DNA of 13,605 nt from DASQHY01 sp035602605. GTDB taxonomy: Bacteria > Acidobacteriota > Terriglobia > Acidiferrales > UBA7541. The notes under the pieces were generated by a model. The model was not told the origin of the DNA. It worked only from the letters and a program-made list of their open reading frames with translations, and did no database searches. The position numbers were made by a program, and so were the translations under genes. This document shows positions 6,609 to 13,418 of the stretch, piece by piece. Positions within the stretch are counted from its first letter, which is position 1, and each line of letters begins with the position of its first letter. The stretch lies in contig DATNLZ010000128.1 in the NCBI GenBank assembly GCA_035602605.1, forward strand, positions 1 through 13,605, in the 5' to 3' direction.

Positions 6609-7091
6609 ATAACTCGCAAATCGATAGTTCTAGTAGCGCTGATTTCGCTCTCGTTCATGGGGATCAGGCTCGCGCAGGGCCAGCCGGGCGCATTTCGCGG
6701 CGGCGTTGTTGCGGTGCAGGTTGAATCTGGAAATGTCCCCGCGTTCCATCCAACAGCTCCGCACCAACCCCTGCCGGCAACAATGGATCCTAAGTCGTTC
6801 TCCGACGCGTTAAATCAAAATGTTTATGCGATGGCGGGCAAAGTGAAGAGGGTTCTCTACCAGCAGCCTTGTTATTGCCATTGCGACCAACATGTGGGTC
6901 ACCAGAGCCTTTTAGACTGCTTCGTAGATAATCATGGCGCGATGTGCGCGGTGTGCAAATCAGAAGCGGTTTATTCTTATGTGCAGACGCGCAAAGGAGA
7001 CAAAGCTGAGGTTATCCGCAAAGCAATTATTGCGGGCGCGTGGAAAACAGTGGACTTGACCAAGTACAGCGCAGCAGCCCGCCTACACTAA
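6609..7091 (+). CDS. Exported CYCNC (PCYCGC-type) cysteine-rich protein
   Basis: The first ATG in frame (6657) gives 144 aa but cuts a signal peptide in half. The frame is open back to a TGA at 6594, and upstream of 6657 it reads TRKSIVLVALISLSF, the N-terminus and core of a Sec signal. GAAGGAG at 6595-6601 lies 7 nt before an ATA at 6609, where a start would be expected; no ATG, GTG or TTG exists between the stop and 6657. Numbered from 6657, residues 69-104 carry the family core: QQPCYCHCDQHVGHQSLLDC, then C97 and C100 (MCAVCKSEA). Cys72, 74, 76, 88, 97, 100 and His79, His82 could bind metal or form disulfides. Family function is unknown. Start at 6609 (ATA) versus 6657 (ATG) is uncertain; the family call is strong. 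Confidence 0.85.
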   Translation: MTRKSIVLVALISLSFMGIRLAQGQPGAFRGGVVAVQVESGNVPAFHPTAPHQPLPATMDPKSFSDALNQNVYAMAGKVKRVLYQQPCYCHCDQHVGHQSLLDCFVDNHGAMCAVCKSEAVYSYVQTRKGDKAEVIRKAIIAGAWKTVDLTKYSAAARLH

Positions 7092-7306
7092 GTTTTTCCT
7101 GAAACTACAAAATCATCGCCGTCGGCTTGCCCATAACCCACACCTCCTTTTTAACGACCGCCTCATCTAAATATGTATTGAGGACGGGAAACGCTTCCAT
7201 CCCCAATATCTGGGTTCAGCCCATCATTGCTACCGCCAGCGGGGATGCGGACTTATATTACGATTGTCTTGGCTTGCACAGCCTGGAGACTTGCAAGGAG
7301 GAACTA

Positions 7307-8344
7307 ATGAAGTATCGATGGTTTGTGAGCGCCTGCTTGTTGGCACTTTGCCTATTCATCCCGGCTAAGTCGTTTGGCCAATCCACGGTTTCGTGTAGCT
7401 CCGATGATGAGAAGAGGCACTACTGCGCAGCTGACACTCGTGGGGGAGTCCGTTTGCAGAACCAGCGCAGTGGCTCACCGTGTACCGAAGGGTATAGCTG
7501 GGGCTACGACGACCAAGGTCTTTGGGTTGATCATGGATGCCGCGCAGACTTCGCGCTAGGAGGGCGCGACGGTGATTATGGTAGCCGGCGATACGGGCAA
7601 ACCCAAAGCATCTCCTGCAATTCAGACGACGAGAAGAGGCACTACTGTCCTGCCGATATCCGTGGTGGCGTCCAACTGCAAAGCCAACAGAGTGGCTCGC
7701 CTTGCACCGAAGGCTATAGCTGGGGCTACGACAACCAGGGGATTTGGGTGGATCATGGATGCCGCGCGATTTTTGCAGTTGGTGGAAGACGAGGCGGGTA
7801 CAGAAATGCTGACGACGGTGACGGCGAATATGGTAACCGTGATGAGCGCGATGGCCGTGATCGCGAGAATGGTAACCGTAGATACGGGCCGACCCAAACC
7901 ATTTCGTGCAATTCCGATGATGAGAAAAGACACTACTGCGCAGCCGACACTCGTGGTTCGGTCCGGTTGCAGAACCAACGCAGTGGCTCACCTTGCACGG
8001 AGGGCTACAGCTGGGGATACGATGACCAGGGCGTCTGGGTAGACCACGGATGCCGCGGTGATTTTGCGGTTGGTAGCGGATACGGGGGATACGGAAACCG
8101 CGGATATGGATCAACACAGGTGATAACCTGCAATTCGAACGACGAAAAAAGGCATTACTGCGCAGCTGACACTCGCGGCGGCGTACAACTACAGAGTCAG
8201 CAGAGTGGGTCACCTTGCACCGAAGGCTATAGCTGGAGTTACGACAACCAAGGTGTTTGGGTGGACCACGGATGCCGCGGTGCTTTTGCCGTAGGCGCGG
8301 GACGCGGACGCACTCGAACGAGACAGCGTCGTTGGAACCGGTAG
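7307..8344 (+). CDS. Secreted protein with four tandem DUF3011 domains
   Basis: The protein is 345 aa. I chose the ATG at 7307 because AAGGAGGAA precedes it at ideal spacing and a signal peptide follows (MKYRWFVSACLLALCLFIPA, cleavage near FGQ). The longer in-frame ATG at 7127 adds 60 residues with no signal. Four DUF3011-type domains lie at residues 27-84, 101-158, 198-255 and 272-329. Each has four Cys at fixed spacing (C-x9-C-x18-C-x18-C), plus DEKRHYC, SGSPCTEGYSW, YD-x-QG-x-WVDHGCR and a closing F-A. Even Cys numbers suggest two disulfides per domain. Linkers are Gly/Tyr/Arg-rich; the middle one (159-197) is longer and Asp/Arg/Asn-rich. Function unknown; periplasmic or extracellular location inferred. 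Confidence 0.88.
   Translation: MKYRWFVSACLLALCLFIPAKSFGQSTVSCSSDDEKRHYCAADTRGGVRLQNQRSGSPCTEGYSWGYDDQGLWVDHGCRADFALGGRDGDYGSRRYGQTQSISCNSDDEKRHYCPADIRGGVQLQSQQSGSPCTEGYSWGYDNQGIWVDHGCRAIFAVGGRRGGYRNADDGDGEYGNRDERDGRDRENGNRRYGPTQTISCNSDDEKRHYCAADTRGSVRLQNQRSGSPCTEGYSWGYDDQGVWVDHGCRGDFAVGSGYGGYGNRGYGSTQVITCNSNDEKRHYCAADTRGGVQLQSQQSGSPCTEGYSWSYDNQGVWVDHGCRGAFAVGAGRGRTRTRQRRWNR
7385..8293 (+). repeat. Four tandem DUF3011 coding repeats in A-B-A-B order
   Basis: Units at 7385-7558, 7607-7780, 7898-8071 and 8120-8293 (174 bp each) encode homologous domains. Units 1 and 3 share VRLQNQRSGSPC and YDDQG; units 2 and 4 share VQLQSQQSGSPC and YDNQG. The linkers inside each pair are both 16 codons, while the linker between the pairs is 39 codons. 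This points to duplication of a two-domain block. Confidence 0.8.
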
Positions 8345-8576
8345 CTAGACGCGAGAATGGTAGGCCCAAGAACTAAAGTCCTATTTCGTTCTTTTAGGAA
8401 ATTGGGGACAATTGGGGCAGTCGCCGCGCTTGCATAGAACATCTCATTAGATAGACGAAGTGTAGCCGGTGCATAAACCACGTTTGGAAGCCTTTCCATC
8501 GGGATGATCCGAGAGGCATTCATCCACCGACGGTGAGCACGTGACCGCGTGGAATTGGTGTAGGTTTGGAGACAAA

Positions 8577-8930
8577 ATGATCAAAAAACTACTTACTCTT
8601 TCGGCGTTGGCAATTTTTTTGGCCATACCAGGGTTTGCCCAGGAACAGGGTAATCAAAACGACCGAGCACGTCATCCTCAGAATGAACGCCGGAACCGCA
8701 ATCAGGGTCACCGCAGAGAGCAGAACACTCGCCATGATGGCCAGGAAAATAGCGGGCGGGATTCTGATGTGAATCAGCGTCATGATGGCCACCAGAACGA
8801 CGGGCATGATGGCGACGTGAATGATGGCCGCGACAATCGGCAGAACGCACGGCGTGATGTCCGTCAGAGCGAACGGCAGAAGAAACAATCCCACGACAAT
8901 GCGAGACCCCCGCGGCAGGACAACCAGTAA
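8577..8930 (+). CDS. Exported low-complexity Asn/Asp/Arg/His/Gln-rich protein
   Basis: The protein is 117 aa. I chose the ATG at 8577 because GGAG (8568-8571) precedes it and a signal peptide follows (MIKKLLTLSALAIFLAIPGF, cleavage GFA|QEQ). The rest is highly polar and probably disordered, with no Cys, few hydrophobic residues and a 16-residue tandem repeat (RHDGQENSGRDSDVNQ then RHDGHQNDGHDGDVND, residues 52-83). Composition resembles the long linker of the preceding DUF3011 protein. It might bind metal or polyanions through its His/Asp residues; that is speculation. No family recognised. Confidence 0.7.
   Translation: MIKKLLTLSALAIFLAIPGFAQEQGNQNDRARHPQNERRNRNQGHRREQNTRHDGQENSGRDSDVNQRHDGHQNDGHDGDVNDGRDNRQNARRDVRQSERQKKQSHDNARPPRQDNQ
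8730..8825 (+). repeat. 48-bp imperfect tandem repeat (two copies) inside a coding region
   Basis: Two 48 bp units, 8730-8777 and 8778-8825, each begin CG(C/T)CATGATGGCCA and encode 16-residue units with 10 identical positions (RHDG..N.G.D.DVN.). They suggest recent slippage or duplication within the low-complexity exported protein. Confidence 0.6.
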
Positions 8931-9049
8931 CAGTGACGTCGGTGCGTGAATACGGAGCTAATCAAACCTGCCGACAGAGCAACTGAAGTGCGAGAGCGGT
9001 GAGCCTTTGCACGAGAACATCGACAAGGACCAAACCGCAGCGCGCAATT

Positions 9050-10762
9050 TTAGTTTTCAAAAAATGATTTGATTGGGATAGTGACTGAACCCGTCGCGGC
9101 GGATTGGGAGTCGCGCACGATTACTCTGACCGATGTAGTCCCCGCCGCTATCGGTACGTGCTTCACAATGCTGATCCCGGACGCCACAAGCTCGTCGTAT
9201 CTTTTCTGCTCGAAATTGAATTCGATCGTCTTGCTGTCCATGGACAGCACAGTTGGGTTGGCGCCCTTCTGAACAAAAATCATTTCAATGCTTCCTTTAT
9301 GACGCCCGGCACTTTCTTCGAGCATAATTTCGTGAAGGTCCAATCCAACAGTGAACTCGAGGGTGCCAGTATTTGGCGCGGGCAATCGATTCACTTGGGT
9401 CCGAATGCTCAAGCTGCTGGCATCAATCGGGCTGACGACCGCTGTAGCTAGAGAGGCTTTGCGGTCCTCTTGAGTGTTCGAAAAATCGGCGGATGCAAAG
9501 TAACCTTTGCGATAGTGGATCTGCAGGCCGGGACGGTCAACTTTGAGCTTAATTTCGTGAAATTTTCCGTCCCACTTCCCATGATTTGGATAGTAGGCCA
9601 GCTCGTAGTTCGACTGCCCGTCGGAAACAGCCTTCCGGACCGAGCCTTGAATGTCGTTTGTGTTGTAGAACGCGTGCCCGCCAGTGCGCTCAGCGAGGGT
9701 ATTCATTGTCGCGAAGTTATTTTGATCGGGGCCGAGTCGTTGTGGCCGGCCAGGGCCAAAGCCGCCCAATGTGTCGCGATTGGCCGCGCTGAATTGCCCA
9801 GGAGCCATCAAGCCGCGCGCGTCCACTGGATAGACGGCGATGTTGGCATCGTTGAGTGCGCGTGCAGCTCGCTCAATCTCACGCAGGAACGTCCGCACCT
9901 CGCGATCCGGAGGTGCGAGCGTATCGCCATCCATGCCAATCGCGATGGGAAAGCTTCCAGAGACCCAGACCAGGCTCTTTCGCCCGGGGACGTGGGCCAC
10001 ATGGTGGGCAATGACTTCGAGCGCCACCGACGTAGTCTCAGCACGGTTGATGGCGTAGAAATCGTCGAAGCGCCCCGCGGCAGCTTTTAGAAACTCTTCA
10101 ATTTGCGGGAAAACCTGATCCCCCGCGGCGGCTTCGCTCTGGGCAGGGCTTTCGAGCGATGGGGAGGGATAACCCTGGAGCTTGTCGAGAGCGTGCAGCA
10201 ATGTAGTGGCATCCTGCGTGAATTCCAGCAGAACTTTCAGTTGCGTCGTGAGGAAATAAATGGCGACGTGATCCTGCGGCTGCACTTGGCGCAGAAATTT
10301 TACGAGTTGCTGTCGCGCGTACACCTGGTCGGTGAGCGGTGTGTTTAGTGCGTCAAACAAAATGATCGTGACGCTTCCGGGCGCCTGCCCGGTCTGGTCG
10401 AACCGGTTGGTGAAGACGTTCGGAGGCAGAGCCTCGTGGTCGGGGGCGGGAAGGACACGGCCGCGCTCCTGCGAAAAGCTTGCGATCGTTTGTGGCTTAC
10501 TCTGATCGAATAGCGTGAAATCGTCCTTCGTCAAACCATCAACAGGTTGCCCCTTCTTGTCCTGCACCACCACGTTAACCTGTACCAGGCGAGTCGTTAC
10601 TTTCAAAGTCTGTGGAGAATTCTGCGCCGTTGTCCCGACACCCGAACTCTGCGCGAGTATCAGGCTTGCACCGAGAAGTCCCATCGCGACAATCCGCGAT
10701 GCAACGCGCCATGCCGCTAGAAAGTTTTTTGCTGTCTGTGAGCTATTTCCGAGCAAACGCAC
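9050..10762 (-). CDS. VWFA-related Acidobacterial domain protein
   Basis: The protein is 570 aa from a GTG at 10762; no clear ribosome site is visible, and an ATG at codon 27 (10684) is an alternative that still keeps a signal-like MGLLGASLILAQ. Residues 52-97 form the strand-rich lead typical of the family (LKVTTRLVQVNVVVQDKKGQ then VDGLTKDDFTLFD). The von Willebrand A-like region spans about residues 131-380, with ILFDALNTP (Asp137, Asn140, Thr141) in place of a classical MIDAS, YPVDARGL at 311-318 and TLAERTGGHAFYNTND at 355-370. The ending YELAYYP (386-392) and HEIKLKVDRPGLQIHYRKGY (402-421) are hallmarks of TIGR03436. A C-terminal beta domain (~440-570) follows. The divergent metal site suggests protein binding rather than catalysis. 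Exported; ligand unknown. Confidence 0.92.
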   Translation of the reverse strand: MRLLGNSSQTAKNFLAAWRVASRIVAMGLLGASLILAQSSGVGTTAQNSPQTLKVTTRLVQVNVVVQDKKGQPVDGLTKDDFTLFDQSKPQTIASFSQERGRVLPAPDHEALPPNVFTNRFDQTGQAPGSVTIILFDALNTPLTDQVYARQQLVKFLRQVQPQDHVAIYFLTTQLKVLLEFTQDATTLLHALDKLQGYPSPSLESPAQSEAAAGDQVFPQIEEFLKAAAGRFDDFYAINRAETTSVALEVIAHHVAHVPGRKSLVWVSGSFPIAIGMDGDTLAPPDREVRTFLREIERAARALNDANIAVYPVDARGLMAPGQFSAANRDTLGGFGPGRPQRLGPDQNNFATMNTLAERTGGHAFYNTNDIQGSVRKAVSDGQSNYELAYYPNHGKWDGKFHEIKLKVDRPGLQIHYRKGYFASADFSNTQEDRKASLATAVVSPIDASSLSIRTQVNRLPAPNTGTLEFTVGLDLHEIMLEESAGRHKGSIEMIFVQKGANPTVLSMDSKTIEFNFEQKRYDELVASGISIVKHVPIAAGTTSVRVIVRDSQSAATGSVTIPIKSFFEN

Positions 10763-11221
10763 GAATACATTAGAACAGAATTTTAGATTTCAATTGTCCT
10801 TTATCTTCCACGTTTGCTAAAAACGGTTCCCGCACCTTGGCTAGAAACCGTTCCGCGCTTCTCCACCGTGTGCTCCCCAGCAATTGGTCTTACTATCGTT
10901 ATGCTCTTTAGTGATCTATAGGCTCTCGAGGCATTCCAAGCCCGCCTGCGCGAAAGGAACAGCAGCAGAAAACTGCTGCTTTTGCGTTTCGTAAAAGAAG
11001 CAGAAGTATTCGTATAGTCCAATCGACCGCAGCACGGCAAATGGGAAACGATTTGGAATGCTGCGTATTTACTTATTGAGACGGAACCACCAAAGAGAAT
11101 GGGCTGCCGTCTTCCTGTGTGATTCGGTTGTCCAGTGATTTGAAGTTCGTCTACCAAAACGCTAAAGGGACCAATGAAAAACGGCCCTATTTCTCTGTTC
11201 GCGGCGTAGAGGGTGAGGGAT
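10763..11221. other. Gene-poor spacer upstream of the VWFA-related gene
   Basis: About 460 bp with no supported gene. A minus frame (10801-11256, 151 codons) is open but overlaps the NTF2-like gene end, is rich in Arg/Ser without domain features and has no ribosome site, so I treat it as chance. It contains a strong short hairpin at 10961-10980 and a weaker inverted pair, AACGGTT (10822-10828) / AACCGTT (10846-10852). Confidence 0.45.
10961..10980. repeat. Perfect 8-bp hairpin AGCAGCAG/CTGCTGCT with A4 loop
   Basis: AGCAGCAG (10961-10968), loop AAAA, CTGCTGCT (10973-10980), followed on the plus strand by TTTGCGTTTC. It could terminate transcription weakly in the plus direction, but no plus gene ends nearby. 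On the minus strand it lies ~240 bp past the NTF2-like gene and lacks a clean U-run. Function unresolved. Confidence 0.4.
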
Positions 11222-11569
11222 CTATCTCTTCGACGCATCTTTCGGGGCCGAACCAAAGTAGACCTCGACTTCTTTTATCTTGTTTCCCTCGATGGTGAAG
11301 AATTCCGTGTTCCGAGAACTGCCGCCGTCTTTGGTTTTGCACTCATAGAGGATGATGGCTTCGTTGCCTTTCTCAAACAGCTTCGCAATGCCATAGGTTG
11401 GGGATTTCTCGCTGTACGGCCAGCAGCGTTGGAAATAAGTCTCGCGGTCAATGCGATAGTCGTACGGGCTGGTAAATACGAAGTCCTTGGTCAATAGAGA
11501 TTCGATAGCCTTACGGTCTTTGTTTTCGTAGGCGGAGAAGTATTTGCGGATGAGCTCTGCTTGGTTCAT
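11222..11569 (-). CDS. NTF2-like / SnoaL-like family protein
   Basis: The protein is 115 aa, from the ATG at 11569 with GGAG 8 nt upstream; the ATG 33 bp further up lacks such a site. The pattern fits the SnoaL/NTF2-like cone fold: an N-terminal helix AELIRKYFSAYENKDRKAIE, then LLTKDFVFTSPYD, a Tyr/Trp-rich middle (ETYFQRCWPYSEK), and C-terminal strands EAIILYECKTKDGG, TEFFTIEGNKIKEVEVYFG. Members are often small isomerases, hydrolases or ligand-binding proteins; DFVFTSPYDY is a typical pocket stretch. No signal peptide, so cytoplasmic. It follows the exported protein gene at 11657 by 87 bp and may be cotranscribed. Substrate unknown. Confidence 0.82.
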   Translation of the reverse strand: MNQAELIRKYFSAYENKDRKAIESLLTKDFVFTSPYDYRIDRETYFQRCWPYSEKSPTYGIAKLFEKGNEAIILYECKTKDGGSSRNTEFFTIEGNKIKEVEVYFGSAPKDASKR

Positions 11570-11656
11570 TTCGTTTCTCCAAGGGTGGAATGATAGATGC
11601 AAACGACAGAGCGGCCTTTGTTGGTGAAAACTGTCGACGCATGCAGGCCGCAGTTT

Positions 11657-12253
11657 TCACTTGGGGCTGATCGCGCCGGCGGCGGGCCAGTCGGTGTCGC
11701 CCACTCGCTTGAGGTTCATCTCGAAGAAACGGACAGGGTCCTTGCCGGGCACGATGCGGTCGCCAACCTCGCGCCACGTACCGTCCTTAATGACGGCGGT
11801 GTAGTGGATTGTCATCGGCCCCGCGGGGATGTCCCATGTGTAGCCATCGGGTGTGAGGGTCAGCACGAAATCGCCGACGTAGCCCATCGCATGTGAGTGC
11901 AGCGTGTACACCTTTGTTGCCGGGTTGAAGGAAATGGTGCCGAAAGCGTTGAAGGTGACCTTGCCATCCGAGTCGTATCCCCGGCCCTCGATGACCTTCA
12001 CCGACCCATCGAGGAACGGGCCGATCCGCTCCGTCTGCGTGATGGTGTGCTTCTCGCCGGATGGCAGAATCGTCCACGCAGGGCCTCTCCACACTCCGTC
12101 CATGTAGGCCAGTCGGACCATGGCGTCGCGCTGGGCCGCAATGAGTGCTGCCGAGCTCGGACGCTCTTGTGCTGGAGCAGCCGGCGACACTCCCACAATC
12201 AGCATGAGTGCGAATGCCAGGGGTGGCAACGACGTAAGGCGATGTCTAAACAT
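11657..12253 (-). CDS. Exported lipocalin/DUF1579-like protein
   Basis: The protein is 198 aa from the ATG at 12253, chosen because AGGAG lies about 10 nt upstream and a signal peptide follows (MFRHRLTSLPPLAFALMLIV, cleavage near APA|QE). The mature part begins with a helix (SAALIAAQRDAMVRLAYMDG) then a beta-rich body: VWRGPAWTILPSG, TQTERIGPFLDGSVKVIEGR, AFGTISFNPATKVYTLHSHA, DFVLTLTPDGYTWDI, MTIHYTAVIKDGTWREVGDR. The GxW motif, a 'PFLDGS' turn and YDSDGKVTFNAFG resemble DUF1579 and other calycin-like small barrels; I am not certain of the exact family. The frame continues upstream of 12253 to 12511, but that stretch is Arg/Ser-rich and unlikely to be translated. Function unknown. Confidence 0.8.
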   Translation of the reverse strand: MFRHRLTSLPPLAFALMLIVGVSPAAPAQERPSSAALIAAQRDAMVRLAYMDGVWRGPAWTILPSGEKHTITQTERIGPFLDGSVKVIEGRGYDSDGKVTFNAFGTISFNPATKVYTLHSHAMGYVGDFVLTLTPDGYTWDIPAGPMTIHYTAVIKDGTWREVGDRIVPGKDPVRFFEMNLKRVGDTDWPAAGAISPK

Positions 12254-12531
12254 TTTTTTTGTTCTCCTGAACTTAGTTCTTCTCCCGGGGGGGGCTCTTT
12301 CAAAACCACTGCGATGCCATCGAGCCACGGCTGACGGTGTTACTAAAAGCGATTCGCGGCTGTGGCTGGCGGCGGGAGCCGCTTGCATCAAGCGTTTGAA
12401 AGCTCGACCTAATCTGAGATCGTTTGATTTGCCACTATCGTCGTTGGAAGCGAATGTCCTGAATGATTGTGAAGGACTGTTTCGCAGCAGTCGGACTCCA
12501 ATTCGAATCAATCCATGTAGAGGCGTCCGAC

Positions 12532-12762
12532 CTACCAGCTAGGGAAATTGGGTTTTTCCCTCCTGAGGCAGCGCAAACTGAACAAAGCATCATCGAGCGC
12601 CTGCCGCTCTTGTTGACCATCTGGGTTGACTGAGAGTGCTCGTGTACGCAGAAAAATCGCTGTTTCTGCCTCAGCGATGCGCTTCGGAAGGGCCTTCGAA
12701 TCAAGTTCGACCAACGCCTCCTGGTAAGGTTTCTGCCATACCGGAAATCTTAGTACGCTCAT
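12532..12762 (-). CDS. 76-aa helical protein homologous to the receiver-PAS C-terminus
   Basis: The 76 aa frame starts at ATG 12762 with AGGAG 8 nt upstream. It is almost all helix: VWQKPYQEALVELDSKALPK, then RIAEAETAIFLRTRAL, then ERQALDDALFSLRCLRREK. The protein aligns over residues 8-70 with residues 229-292 of the receiver-PAS protein at 2397-3275, with about 24 of 64 identical positions. No signal peptide, so cytoplasmic. Short length, a good ribosome site and an independent homolog make it a real gene. It may be a binding partner or competitor in the signalling pathway of such regulators; that is inference. Family not named by me. Confidence 0.82.
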   Translation of the reverse strand: MSVLRFPVWQKPYQEALVELDSKALPKRIAEAETAIFLRTRALSVNPDGQQERQALDDALFSLRCLRREKPNFPSW

Positions 12763-12778
12763 ATCGAGTGCTCCTGAC

Positions 12779-13006
12779 TTGGCTCGGAAAGCCGCTCACC
12801 ATGTTCCGCAACCTCGGATGGTTCTCTTCTACGAGCAGCAAGGAAGGTATTCAGTCGTTTCGCTGTGCCATGTATTCGCCCGTAAGATTGCGTCTCGCCA
12901 TATCGTGCAGCGAATTGAAACAGAGTGGATCTGCGTTGTCTGTACTAATAGGAACACAAACGCTGACTTAGTCCAGATTGTGACTGGACGTGCCAGATTG
13001 AGGTAA
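12779..13006 (+). CDS. Tentative small CxxC protein (first of a pair)
   Basis: The frame is 75 codons from a TTG at 12779, or 62 codons from an ATG at 12818. The sequence looks protein-like (MVLFYEQQGRYSVVSL, then ARKIASRHIVQRIETEW) and ends with a W-I-C-V-V-C-T-N-R-N motif, the first half of a RanBP2-type zinc finger pattern. No second CxxC follows. There is no good ribosome site, and the divergent neighbour's start lies 17 bp away. Family not recognised; could be chance. Confidence 0.4.
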   Translation: MARKAAHHVPQPRMVLFYEQQGRYSVVSLCHVFARKIASRHIVQRIETEWICVVCTNRNTNADLVQIVTGRARLR

Positions 13007-13024
13007 CCGTTCAAATGTGGTCGA

Positions 13025-13315
13025 ATGTTAACCTCAGAGAATTCTAATAGGTCCGTCAGAATGGCGAGGGAGTTAATCCATGAGGACCGCAGCCATGCCC
13101 GGCCCTGCTCCCAGCCCCAGCTATGGCGCTGCCACGCCTGTGGGGAGGTGAACCTGATTGTTTTCCCGGATTACCGGCAATGCTACATCCCACGGACTGG
13201 GCGAGAAGATTCGCGAAGCGCAAATGAGTACGCGTTAACCTGCTCCTTAGGAATAGCAATCGTTCGCGTTGGAATCGTTAGCCGTGTAGGACGACGCTCA
13301 GTAGGGAAGTATTGA
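13025..13315 (+). CDS. Tentative small CxxC protein (second of a pair)
   Basis: The frame is 96 codons from ATG 13025, or 84 from ATG 13061, which has an AGG 9 nt upstream. It carries W-R-C-H-A-C-G-E-V-N followed by PDYRQC, so three of four zinc-finger cysteines; the fourth position is Pro. It lies 18 bp after the frame with the same motif. The C-terminal part (after residue ~65) looks random. It may be a decayed or chance ORF; no family recognised. Confidence 0.3.
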   Translation: MLTSENSNRSVRMARELIHEDRSHARPCSQPQLWRCHACGEVNLIVFPDYRQCYIPRTGREDSRSANEYALTCSLGIAIVRVGIVSRVGRRSVGKY

Positions 13316-13418
13316 CTCGCAGCGGGATACGACTCCAAGCAAGATTCGCGAAATGGCCGGTCGTGGTGCAGGTTTGAATCGGTTGCGCAGCGCGGATAAG
13401 AGCCGAGATGGAGGGTCG

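Larger units (their letters stand above)
12763..13418. other. Region with only tentative small ORFs
   Basis: Between the helical protein start and the partial gene at the right edge there is no firmly supported gene. Two plus-strand frames (12779-13006 and 13025-13315) are listed separately because both contain W-x-C-x2-C-x3-N. A tRNA T-loop-like GGTTTGAATC near 13372 has no acceptor or anticodon arm around it. No terminator or promoter stands out. Confidence 0.4.

Noticed and set aside
7127..7306. 60-residue N-terminal extension of the DUF3011 protein
   Set aside because: The signal peptide begins at 7307 right after AAGGAGGAA; the extension shows no features.
7365..8369. 334-codon open frame on the minus strand
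   Set aside because: It is antisense to the DUF3011 repeats; its openness and repeated pattern follow from the tandem repeats and it lacks a signal or domain.
9470..10090. 206-codon plus-strand frame
   Set aside because: It is antisense to the VWFA-related gene, whose family motifs are unmistakable.
10801..11256. 151-codon minus-strand frame rich in Arg and Ser
   Set aside because: It overlaps the end of the NTF2-like gene, has no ribosome site or domain pattern, and spans the hairpin; more likely noncoding.
12254..12511. N-terminal extension of the lipocalin-like protein
   Set aside because: The extension would bury the signal peptide; AGGAG before 12253 supports the shorter start.
13360..13395. 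T-loop-like GGTTTGAATC suggesting a tRNA
   Set aside because: No acceptor stem, D-arm or anticodon arm can be drawn around it.
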